Part shown: piece by piece, positions 1 through 6,436 of the stretch
Layout of the letters: every line of letters begins with the position of its first letter
Numbering within the stretch: position 1 is the first letter of the stretch
NCBI GenBank assembly: GCA_016186855.1
Contig: JACPKT010000059.1
Coordinates: 1-11,299 of the forward strand
Length of the DNA: 11,299 nucleotides
Origin: Candidatus Iainarchaeum sp.
GTDB taxonomy: Archaea; Iainarchaeota; Iainarchaeia; Iainarchaeales; GW2011-AR10
Direction of reading: 5' to 3'
Made by a program: the position numbers and the translations under genes
The notes under the pieces: generated by a model
Told to the model about the DNA's origin: nothing
Seen by the model: only the letters and a program-made list of their open reading frames with translations
Database searches by the model: none

Positions 1-1
1 T

Positions 2-2521
2 ATGCCAAGCTATATGGACGACATGATAAGCGAAATAAAGAAAAAAAAACAAGAGACACTCAATGAGTCTGTCAAAGCAGACAATGCTGTTAAAAAGCAG
101 CCTTCTTTAGCGGATAAGATTCCTGAAAACGTTGAAAAAACCGGCATAGAGCTCGAGCTTGAAAAAATAAAAAACGAGCTGAAAGAAAGCGTCAAAGCCC
201 CTTTAGAACCACAAAAAAAAAAGAAAATTGTTTTTGACGAACCGGTCAAAAAAGCACCATTGCAAAAAAAAGAAACAGGATTTGAGTTAAAAGAGGCAAA
301 AGAAAAGCCAGTGGAAAAAGAGGAAGAACAAGAGTTTGCCGCTGAAAGAAAAATTGTCGGCGAAGGCACTGACACGGAAATGATGTCTTCAGAGCAAAAA
401 GAAATCGAAACAGCGGAAAAAGCGCTCATAGACTCTTATGGTGACGTGAAAATTTTCAAAGTAAAGGGAAAATCGCTTTTGCACTACACTGTTCCTGTCC
501 AGCGCCCGACCACAACAGAAAAAACAATCATCAACACAATAAAAGAAGCCGCCACCAGGCTCATTACGATTTCCCCGTACAAAATCAGGGACAACCAGCA
601 AAAAAGAAGCATTTACTACCAAAAGGTACTCGAAATACTGCAAAACTCGCCACAGCTAAACATTCAAAAAAGAAGGTGGTCATTTTACGCAGAGGCCGTA
701 GTGCGCGAAATGGTCGGATACGGAATAATTGACTCGCTTGTAAATGACGACAACCTGGAAGAAATAATGGTGATTGGCCCAAGAATACCTGTGTACATTT
801 TTCACAGAGAATACGAAATGATGACGACAAACATTGAATTCTTTGTAGACCAAGAAATAGTTGACCTAATCAACAGGGTTGCAAGACAGGTTGGAAGAAG
901 AGTTGACATCAGTGCCCCACTCCTTGACGCAAGGCTTCCTGACGGAAGCAGGGTAAACGCAACAATTCCGCCTGCCTCAGTGAGCGGCTCGACAATCACC
1001 ATCAGAAAATTTAGAAAAGACCCTCTGACAATTGTTGATTTGATTAAAAACAACACGCTTGACATTGATTTGGCCGCATTCCTGTGGGTATGCGTTGAAG
1101 GGCTCGGTGTAAAGCCGGCAAACATCCTGATTTCCGGCGGCACAGGCTCTGGAAAAACAACGCTCTTGAATTCACTTGGAGCATTCATTGAACCACAGGA
1201 AAGAATAATAAGCATTGAAGACACTGCAGAACTGAACCTGCCCTTAAAGCACTGGATAAGGTTTGAGGGAAGGCCACCCGGCCTTGAAGGCTCAGGAGAA
1301 CTCACAATAGACATTCTGACAAAAAACTCGCTTCGAATGAGGCCTGACAGAGTAATGGTCGGAGAAATACGCCACGCAGAAGCATTCAGCCTATTCACGG
1401 CCATGAACACGGGACACGATGGCAGATTGAGTAATGATGCATTAATTCAACTTTCAAATGGAAATTTAGTTGAAATAGAAGAATTTGTTAACAAAGTATT
1501 TGAAGAAAAAACTTCCGTAAAAGAGGGGGAATTTGAGTTTGCAGAAGTTAGTGAAAAAATATTTGTGCCAAGCCTCAATAAACAAACGTTAAAAATTGAA
1601 GACAAAGAAGTAACGCATGTTTGGAGAAAAAAATCTGAAAGTGAAATAATAAAAATAAAATTACAGTCTGGAAAAACAATTTCACTTACACCTGACCACC
1701 CGATTTACAGAATCAACAACGGAATAGAAGAAATAAATGCCGGCAACGCAAAAGAAGGAGATTACATTTGCGTTCTACAAAAATTTAAAAGCAATGCAAC
1801 GAAAAAATTGGAAAACCACACTTTTGCCAATAATGCATCAAACAAGTACGGCAAAACACTGCTGCAAATTTTGGAAAAAAACATAAAAACAATGAATTCA
1901 AATGACCTAAAAATATTAAATGAATGCGGATTGCAAGCGGAAGAAATTGTTTTAATCACCACTGTAACAGAAAATGAACCAGGCTATGATTTGACAGTAA
2001 AAGGCAACCACAGCTATATAGCAAACGGCGTCATTGTGTCAAACTGCATGGGAACAGTGCACGCAAACTCTGCAAAAGAAACCGTCATCCGGGTGACTTC
2101 TCCTCCAATGAATGTGCCAGAGGTAATGCTGAGCGGGCTGGACATTATTGTTGTTGAGCAGAGGCTTCACGACAAAAAAATGGGAACCATTAGGAGAATA
2201 ACGGACATTTCAGAAGTAAGCGGGGTATTAGAGGGAAAAACCGCTACAAAACTCATTTACGAGTACGACCACGTGGCAGACAAGTTAAAGCGCACAAAAA
2301 ACGAAATAACTTTTTTGAAAATACTCCAAAGGTTCACGGGCTGGTCAAGCGAAAAAATGAACCAAGAGCTTGAAAAAAGAAAAAAATTTTTGAAATACAT
2401 TGTGGACAAAAAAATAAGGAAAATGCAGGACGTTTACGACGCCTGCCAGAAATTTGTTTACGAGCAAAGCATGGAAGTAGAAAAAAATGCCAATACTGGA
2501 CGACTTAAGAAAAAAAATTGA
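2..2521 (+). CDS. Type II/IV secretion ATPase (TadA/VirB11-like, KlbA type) with in-frame intein
   Basis: Hexameric cytoplasmic ATPase expected to drive assembly of the pilins encoded downstream. The precursor is 839 aa; removing the intein leaves 632 aa. Residues 1-150 are Lys/Glu-rich and low in complexity, followed by the N-terminal domain of the family and the RecA-like core: Walker A GGTGSGKTT at 379-387 (Lys385), Asp box ISIEDTAEL at 403-411, Walker B region MRPDRVMVGEIR with Glu455, and a His box MGTVHANS with His687. The intein (475-681) separates the Walker B region from the His box, so an unspliced protein should be inactive. The 3' end overlaps the first TadC-like gene by 35 nt, indicating one operon. 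The ATG lies at the window edge, so its ribosome binding site is unseen and the gene could start further upstream; a second ATG four codons on is possible. The family call is firm; assignment to pili rather than secretion is inferred from the neighbours. Confidence 0.93.
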   Translation: MPSYMDDMISEIKKKKQETLNESVKADNAVKKQPSLADKIPENVEKTGIELELEKIKNELKESVKAPLEPQKKKKIVFDEPVKKAPLQKKETGFELKEAKEKPVEKEEEQEFAAERKIVGEGTDTEMMSSEQKEIETAEKALIDSYGDVKIFKVKGKSLLHYTVPVQRPTTTEKTIINTIKEAATRLITISPYKIRDNQQKRSIYYQKVLEILQNSPQLNIQKRRWSFYAEAVVREMVGYGIIDSLVNDDNLEEIMVIGPRIPVYIFHREYEMMTTNIEFFVDQEIVDLINRVARQVGRRVDISAPLLDARLPDGSRVNATIPPASVSGSTITIRKFRKDPLTIVDLIKNNTLDIDLAAFLWVCVEGLGVKPANILISGGTGSGKTTLLNSLGAFIEPQERIISIEDTAELNLPLKHWIRFEGRPPGLEGSGELTIDILTKNSLRMRPDRVMVGEIRHAEAFSLFTAMNTGHDGRLSNDALIQLSNGNLVEIEEFVNKVFEEKTSVKEGEFEFAEVSEKIFVPSLNKQTLKIEDKEVTHVWRKKSESEIIKIKLQSGKTISLTPDHPIYRINNGIEEINAGNAKEGDYICVLQKFKSNATKKLENHTFANNASNKYGKTLLQILEKNIKTMNSNDLKILNECGLQAEEIVLITTVTENEPGYDLTVKGNHSYIANGVIVSNCMGTVHANSAKETVIRVTSPPMNVPEVMLSGLDIIVVEQRLHDKKMGTIRRITDISEVSGVLEGKTATKLIYEYDHVADKLKRTKNEITFLKILQRFTGWSSEKMNQELEKRKKFLKYIVDKKIRKMQDVYDACQKFVYEQSMEVEKNANTGRLKKKN
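1424..2044 (+). other. KlbA-type mini-intein (207 aa) with non-canonical Arg1
   Basis: Self-splicing insertion of ATPase codons 475-681 between GHDG and CMGTVHANS, an extein sequence that reads continuously once it is removed. Block A is RLSNDALIQLSNG, block B is SLTPDHPIYRI (Thr563, His566), block F is GYDLTVKGNHSYIANG (Asp663, His670), and the end is VSN followed by Cys682. The Ser-Asn end and +1 Cys match what I remember of the Methanocaldococcus jannaschii KlbA intein, which has this insertion site. That intein is class 2: it starts with Ala, and the +1 Cys attacks the N-terminal junction directly. Here residue 1 is Arg (aga). There is no homing endonuclease motif, but the stretch between blocks B and F is longer than in the 168-residue M. 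jannaschii version. Four 60-nt samples show base composition far below the host gene: 20-33% G+C inside against 48% outside. Whether it splices cannot be read from sequence. Confidence 0.9.
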
Positions 2522-3644
2522 GGAAAAAAAGGAAAAAAAGCTCTCAGTGTCAGCGCAGGGAGAGTACAGCGAAAGCTCAGTGGATGTAGGCGAAGTGGAA
2601 AAAATAGTCAAAAAAATGAAGCAAAAATACAAAGAACAGGGAATTGCATTCGAAGAAGCAGGAGAAGAACTGAGCGCGCTCCGCAGCGTTGTAACAGGAA
2701 CAGCTGCACCACAGGTGACGACACAGACAGTTAACGAGCTCGTGGACTACCAGTCACCGCTAATAAGCGCGCTTGGAAGATATTTTCTCGCGTTTGAAAT
2801 AATGCTAAAACCAGCTGTAAGGGCGCTAAAGGTTTTCCCAGTTTCAAAAGAACTCTCCTATTACCTTTACAGCGCAAACATGAATTATTCAGTGCAACAA
2901 TACATTGCCCTCACCATTGCCACTTCCTCCCTGTTATTCATAATAACGCTGTTTTTCAGCGCAATAGGAAGCGTAATATTCGGTTACCAGATACTGCTTT
3001 CACTAATGCTTGCGTTCGGCGTGTTCATTTTTTCAACAATGATTTTATTGATTATTCCAAAAAGCATTGCGCAAAAAAGAGGAGACGAAATAAGCACTGA
3101 ACTGCCATTTGCTCTAAGACACCTTTCCACAGAGCTTCGCGCAGGAATAGGGTTGTACAAAACGCTTCAGACAATTGCGGCAGCAGATTATGGGCTGCTT
3201 TCAGAAGAATTTTCACGCACAATTATAGAAATAGAAGAAGGAACTGACACCCAGCAGGCGCTCCGCCACTTTGCACTGCGCACACAGTCAAGAGCGCTGA
3301 GAAGCGCCTTGCTCCACATCATAAGGGCACTTAAAACCGGCGGAAACCTTTCAGTGATGATGAGCGAAATTGCCGAGGACGTATCGTTTGAGCTGCGCTT
3401 GCGGATATCTGATTTTGCGGAAAGAATGAATTTTTTCGGGGTAATATTCATTTTCGGGGCAATAGTCGTGCCCGTATTCATTGCAATTTTGGGCTCGATT
3501 GCAAACGCGCCGCTTGGAAGCATTTCATTCACGTCCTCCCTCAATTTTCCCCCAAGAGTCATACTGATTTTTTACACGCTGGTAATGCCAATGATGCTGG
3601 CGTTTTTGGTATTTTACCTGATAATAAACCAGCCGAGAGTGTAA
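2487..3644 (+). CDS. TadC-like inner-membrane platform protein 1 (T2SSF family)
   Basis: Polytopic membrane protein (385 aa) of the PilC/GspF/TadC group, which forms the platform on which the ATPase acts. Residues 1-135 are mostly charged and cytoplasmic. Hydrophobic helices lie at about 139-161 and 166-192, then comes a cytoplasmic T2SSF domain at about 205-305 (LPFALRHLSTELRAGIGLYK, ALKTGGNLSVMM), then helices at about 316-338 and 357-380. The chosen ATG gives MPILDDLRKK and overlaps the ATPase gene by 35 nt. No strong ribosome binding site is visible, but this N-terminus resembles that of the ATPase (MPSYMDDMIS), which supports it; a later in-frame ATG near 2617 would remove 43 residues. 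The next gene starts 3 nt after the stop. The family is clear; the partner ATPase is inferred from adjacency. Confidence 0.9.
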   Translation: MPILDDLRKKIEEKKEKKLSVSAQGEYSESSVDVGEVEKIVKKMKQKYKEQGIAFEEAGEELSALRSVVTGTAAPQVTTQTVNELVDYQSPLISALGRYFLAFEIMLKPAVRALKVFPVSKELSYYLYSANMNYSVQQYIALTIATSSLLFIITLFFSAIGSVIFGYQILLSLMLAFGVFIFSTMILLIIPKSIAQKRGDEISTELPFALRHLSTELRAGIGLYKTLQTIAAADYGLLSEEFSRTIIEIEEGTDTQQALRHFALRTQSRALRSALLHIIRALKTGGNLSVMMSEIAEDVSFELRLRISDFAERMNFFGVIFIFGAIVVPVFIAILGSIANAPLGSISFTSSLNFPPRVILIFYTLVMPMMLAFLVFYLIINQPRV

Positions 3645-3647
3645 CAG

Positions 3648-4586
3648 ATGGAACAAGAACAGGAAAAAACAGGAGTAATGGAAAAAATAAGTTTTCTGCG
3701 CTCTTATGGCAGGATATTGCGCCAGATAAATTTCCAGGTAAACCCGGTTTTCTGGATAGTGCTCTCAACACTCGTTTCCCTCGTTGTTGCAATAATAATA
3801 ATCTACGCCCTGCCAGACTATTACCAGTTTGGAATAATTATTTTCATTGTAATAATCGATTTAATGCTTGGATACCCTTATTTGAAAGCGCTTCAAAGAA
3901 TTGACGAAATTGAAAGAAACCTTCCAGACTCGCTGAAACAAATGGCAGACACTTTGAGGGCGGGCGGAACCTACGAGTACGCGCTGCGCGAAATTGCAGC
4001 AACAGAGTACGGGCCACTAAAAAAAGAACTCAACGATGTTTTAAGAAAACTCGAGGAAGGCGAAAACTTTGAAACATCCTTTTCAACCCTTGCAACCAAC
4101 GTGGACTCAAAACTCATAAAACGCACAGTAACAATAGTAATTGACTCCGTGCGGTCCGGTGCTGGCCTCGCGGACATTTTGGACGAAATCAGCGAGGATG
4201 TGCGGGAAGCGCACAGAATCGGAAAGGAAAGAAAAACAAAAACCATCCTCCAAACCATTTTCATAGTGGCTGCAGGCGCGGTGATTGCGCCAATGATTTT
4301 TGGGTTCGTTTCAACCATAAGCACAGTTCTAATTAATGCTGCTGCGAGAATTGTTTCTGACGCAGAAAGAATAGAGGCAGAACAGGCAGCTGACACCATA
4401 CAGATAGGGATACAAATCTACCTTTTTGCAGAAATTTTAGCCGCAAGCGCAATGATTGCGCTCATGCGAGAGGGACGACTCACCAAAACAATTATATACA
4501 TGCCAATACTATTATTCTTTGCATACATTTGCTACACAATATCAATAGTCTTTTCAGGCGGAATTGTTGGCGGGGTAACCATATGA
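3648..4586 (+). CDS. TadC-like inner-membrane platform protein 2 (T2SSF family)
   Basis: Second platform protein (312 aa), a diverged paralogue of the preceding gene. Helices are predicted at about 33-53 and 60-78. The cytoplasmic T2SSF domain spans about 90-190 (LPDSLKQMADTLRAGGTYEY, DSVRSGAGLADILDEISEDV). Three more hydrophobic segments lie at about 201-223, 252-272 and 281-305, so it has one more than its neighbour. Two adjacent TadC-like genes after a TadA-like ATPase is a common archaeal arrangement; in Methanococcus the Epd pilus has the same parts, where the two probably form a heteromeric platform. The stop codon overlaps the start of the mini-pilin gene (ATGA), which suggests coupled translation and links pilin supply to the machine. 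The ATG lies 3 nt after the previous stop. Confidence 0.9.
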   Translation: MEQEQEKTGVMEKISFLRSYGRILRQINFQVNPVFWIVLSTLVSLVVAIIIIYALPDYYQFGIIIFIVIIDLMLGYPYLKALQRIDEIERNLPDSLKQMADTLRAGGTYEYALREIAATEYGPLKKELNDVLRKLEEGENFETSFSTLATNVDSKLIKRTVTIVIDSVRSGAGLADILDEISEDVREAHRIGKERKTKTILQTIFIVAAGAVIAPMIFGFVSTISTVLINAAARIVSDAERIEAEQAADTIQIGIQIYLFAEILAASAMIALMREGRLTKTIIYMPILLFFAYICYTISIVFSGGIVGGVTI

Positions 4587-4711
4587 GAAAACTTTTAACC
4601 GAACAAAAAGCACAGGTATCGGTTGAAATGCTGGTGCTTTTAGGCGCAGTAGTGTTTGTGGCAATGGTCGTGGGCTTTACGGTAAAAAGCATCGTAAAAG
4701 ACGTCCAATAA
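4583..4711 (+). CDS. Mini-pilin, 42 aa, class III signal peptide
   Basis: Short pilin-like protein: a basic leader, the class III cleavage motif KAQVSVE, then about 20 hydrophobic residues and a short polar tail ending KSIVKDVQ. Cleavage by the prepilin peptidase between Ala10 and Gln11 would leave a 32-residue mature helix with almost no head domain. It may be a minor subunit, an assembly primer or a plug in the platform. The start at 4583 overlaps the TGA of the second TadC-like gene as ATGA. An in-frame ATG at 4529 would add 18 residues lying wholly inside the TadC gene and placed before the charged leader, so 4583 is preferred. No separate promoter is seen, so it should be expressed with the ATPase/TadC operon. 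Pilin class is well supported; exact role unknown. Confidence 0.85.
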   Translation: MRKLLTEQKAQVSVEMLVLLGAVVFVAMVVGFTVKSIVKDVQ

Positions 4712-4763
4712 GTTTAAATAATAGAATTGCAATTATTGTTAGTAATAATTTATTTTTAAACTT
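4710..4763. repeat. Nested inverted repeats around the pilin promoter
   Basis: A 9-bp perfect inverted repeat has arms AAGTTTAAA (4710-4718) and TTTAAACTT (4755-4763). The left arm overlaps the TATA box and the right arm lies just before the ribosome binding site. Inside it, AATTATT (4731-4737) and AATAATT (4744-4750) form a second 7-bp perfect inverted repeat with a 6-nt spacer. This could be an operator for a dimeric repressor or an mRNA structure in the leader. Such A+T-rich DNA makes chance repeats likelier, so function is only suggested. Confidence 0.4.
4713..4720 (+). promoter_or_regulatory. Archaeal TATA box for the six-cysteine pilin gene
   Basis: TTTAAATA matches the archaeal TATA consensus. 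It starts just after the stop of the mini-pilin gene and lies 62 nt before the preferred ATG. Transcription would be expected to begin about 25 nt downstream, near 4745, giving a leader of roughly 35-40 nt that contains the strong ribosome binding site. It would give the major pilin its own transcript, separate from the machine operon. Assigned by position and sequence only; no clear BRE is claimed. Confidence 0.6.
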
Positions 4764-4768
4764 GAAAT

Positions 4769-4774
4769 GGAGGT
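4769..4774 (+). promoter_or_regulatory. Strong Shine-Dalgarno site that decides the pilin start
   Basis: GGAGGT lies 7 nt before the ATG at 4782 and pairs well with the archaeal 16S 3' end. It overlaps an earlier in-frame ATG at 4767, so that codon is unlikely to be the start. It is the strongest such site in the window and fits a highly expressed structural subunit. Confidence 0.8.
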
Positions 4775-4781
4775 AAAGGAA

Positions 4782-5138
4782 ATGAAAGGAAAAGGACAAG
4801 GAGCACTCGAATACTTGCTACTTATCGGCGGGGCAATACTTGTTGCGGTGATAGTAATAAGCATAATAGTAGGGCTTGGTAGTGGAAGTGCAGGAGTAGA
4901 AACCATAAGGGCAGCTGCAAACGCACAGTGCGCAAAATACTCAAAAGATGCTTCATGTGACTCAATCCCTGGTACTGGCAACACTTTAACAACCACCGGA
5001 GCTGATGACAACGTCACATCTGCAAGTTGTCAGTATATGTGCAATTGGGCTGATGCAGTTAATAGATGTATAGCATTGACCGGTGCAACGCCTACAGGCG
5101 GCACATATGGCTATTCAACCGTAGGCGCAAGTTGCTAA
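4782..5138 (+). CDS. Probable major pilin, 118 aa, class III signal, six cysteines
   Basis: Pilin subunit of the type IV pilus-like system. The N-terminus reads MKGKG then QGALEYLLLIGGAILVAV: a short basic leader cleaved before Gln6, Ala instead of the usual Ser at the third mature position, Glu at +5 and a long hydrophobic helix. The mature chain would be 113 residues. The head domain is rich in Gly, Thr and Ala, holds six Cys (an even number, allowing three disulfides outside the cell) and one N-glycosylation sequon (NVT). The start is set by GGAGGT at 4769; an ATG 15 nt earlier overlaps that site. It has its own TATA box upstream and a hairpin terminator 25 nt after the stop, so it forms a single-gene transcript, as expected for the most abundant subunit. 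Major-pilin status is inferred from these signals. Confidence 0.87.
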   Translation: MKGKGQGALEYLLLIGGAILVAVIVISIIVGLGSGSAGVETIRAAANAQCAKYSKDASCDSIPGTGNTLTTTGADDNVTSASCQYMCNWADAVNRCIALTGATPTGGTYGYSTVGASC

Positions 5139-5163
5139 TAGCATTTTTTAAAGTGAAATAGTC

Positions 5164-5199
5164 AAAGGCACGGTCTTTCCGTGCCTTTCAGGTTTTTTT
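5164..5199 (+). terminator. Hairpin plus T-tract terminator after the major pilin gene
   Basis: A perfect 10-bp stem (AAAGGCACGG, 5164-5173, with CCGTGCCTTT, 5179-5188) closes a 5-nt loop and is followed by seven T residues (5193-5199). Archaeal RNA polymerase terminates mainly at T-tracts, and the hairpin may help or protect the 3' end of the mRNA. The T-tract ends directly at the ATG of the next gene, so read-through would be needed to express the genes beyond unless a promoter lies here. Confidence 0.8.
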
Positions 5200-5370
5200 A
5201 TGAACCAGCGCGCCCAGATTTCTTTTGAATACCTTATCACTGTTGCGCTTGCAATCGGACTAGTGACCGCTGTCACCATAATCGCTTTGCAGGTGATTTC
5301 TGTTTCTGAAACAACCAAAACAAGGGTTCTTGAAACGCGCGCTGCAACGATTGAATCAATAGTGGGCTGA
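5200..5370 (+). CDS. Small pilin-like protein, 56 aa, class III signal peptide
   Basis: Begins MNQRAQISFEYLITVALAIG: leader MNQRA cleaved before Gln6, then the QISFE motif and a hydrophobic helix to about residue 33, followed by a polar amphipathic tail rich in Thr, Glu and Arg (to IESIVG). The mature protein would be 51 residues. The length and Flp-like plan resemble small Tad-type pilins, and similar short proteins are often minor subunits. The ATG follows the T-tract of the terminator with no gap and there is only a weak AGG (5190-5192) before it, so translation may rely on another signal. The peptidase gene starts 6 nt after its stop. The pilin class is supported by the motif; whether it forms filaments is unknown. 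Confidence 0.83.
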   Translation: MNQRAQISFEYLITVALAIGLVTAVTIIALQVISVSETTKTRVLETRAATIESIVG

Positions 5371-5376
5371 AAGCGA

Positions 5377-6436
5377 GTGCAGGAAGCCGTATTTTTTTTA
5401 ATATCACTCGGTTCTTTAATCATTGCAACATACACTGATTTAAAAGAAAGAATTTGCAGTTGCAAAAAATTCTTTAAACAATTTTTTTGCTGTCGCAATT
5501 GCAACAATTGGAGCATTCATTGGAGCGTATTTGCTTTGGAAAGTGGGCGTATGGGCAGGCGGAGACGTGAAACTGTTCACAGCGCTTGCAGCGCTCAACC
5601 CTGTTAATTACGCTTTCATTGGAGATTTTTTCGGATTGGATAAAAGCAGTTTTGGAACAATTGATTTGCCAGTTTACCCGCTAACCCTTTTTGTTTTCAG
5701 CATTTTCTCAATGTTTCCAGTGGCAATACTTGTCACCATAAAAGGCATTGCAAAAAGAAAAGAACTGCAGAAAAAAATTGCAGGTGAAATAAAAGCAAAA
5801 ACGGCGGCAATTTTTTTTTCAGCATTGCTGGTTTCAGGAGTTTTAACAATAGCCGCAGTGTTTAATTTAAATAGTGCAATTGCAGTTGTTGCGCTAATTT
5901 TGGCTGGTTTTTTTGGAAAAAAAATAACCGGAATAATTGGAACAGTTGCTTTTGTGGGAGGAGCTTATTTTAGCGGGACAATAATAATCCAGCAATTTGC
6001 AATAGTGTTTTTTTTCCTTTTTTTCCTCTTTGTTTTGATAAAACTTTACCTGCTTGCAAAAAGCGATTTACTGGTTGAAAAAATTCCCGTAGCTGAATTA
6101 AAAGAAGGAATGATTTGCGCAGAAACAATTTTAGTGGAAAACGGGAAAGCAAAAAAAATCAAGCCGCTTTCAATGAAAACCGTTATTAACCACTTGCAAA
6201 ACAATAATGTGGAGGCACTGATCTCAAACTTGAAGCCCAAAGGAAAAGTCCTTGCAGACCAAAACGCAGGCGGGCTGACAAACGAACAAATAAAGGGATT
6301 AAAAGAAGCCGCAAAAACAGGAGAAATTGAAGGGGTTTTATTGGTGAAAAAAAGCGTTGCATTTGTTCCAGCAGTGCTGATGGCTTATCTTATCACACAA
6401 ACAATTGGGGATGCTCTATGGCTTTTAATTTTCTGA
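5377..6436 (+). pseudogene. Prepilin peptidase (A24 family, EppA-like), frameshifted
   Basis: Membrane aspartic protease that should cleave class III signals such as those of the neighbouring pilins. Frame one starts at GTG 5377 and carries a first helix and the first catalytic motif YTDLKERI (Asp21), then runs into non-family sequence to 5607. The rest is in another frame, open from 5444 to 6436: it continues NSLNNFFAVAIATIGAF, holds the second catalytic motif AGGDVKLF (Asp codon 5564-5566), several membrane helices, and a C-terminal soluble domain of the archaeal A24 type (ELKEGMICAE, GLTNEQIKGLKEA), ending in one more helix. A +1 shift between about 5452 and 5470 joins them; the A6 run at 5464-5469 is the likeliest site. 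Joined, it would be about 353 aa with both Asp residues present. The first Gly of the usual GxGD is Ala. It may be a true mutation, sequence error, or expression through slippage. Its 3' end overlaps the next gene by 19 nt. Confidence 0.82.

Noticed and set aside
802..1410. Long minus-strand open frame (about 200 codons) opposite the ATPase gene
   Set aside because: It mirrors the codon pattern of the conserved ATPase core, shows no domain, and overlaps Walker A and B coding sequence that is clearly under protein selection.
4529..4582. Longer N-terminus for the 42-aa mini-pilin
   Set aside because: The extra residues lie wholly inside the TadC-like gene and would precede an already complete basic leader; the ATGA overlap start is better.
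4767..4781. Upstream ATG for the six-cysteine pilin
   Set aside because: It overlaps the GGAGGT ribosome binding site, which is spaced correctly for the ATG at 4782.
5464..5470. A-AAA-AAT as a classical -1 ribosomal slippery site in the peptidase gene
   Set aside because: The frame change needed is +1 (or -2), so a -1 slip would not join the two parts; transcriptional slippage or mutation fits better.
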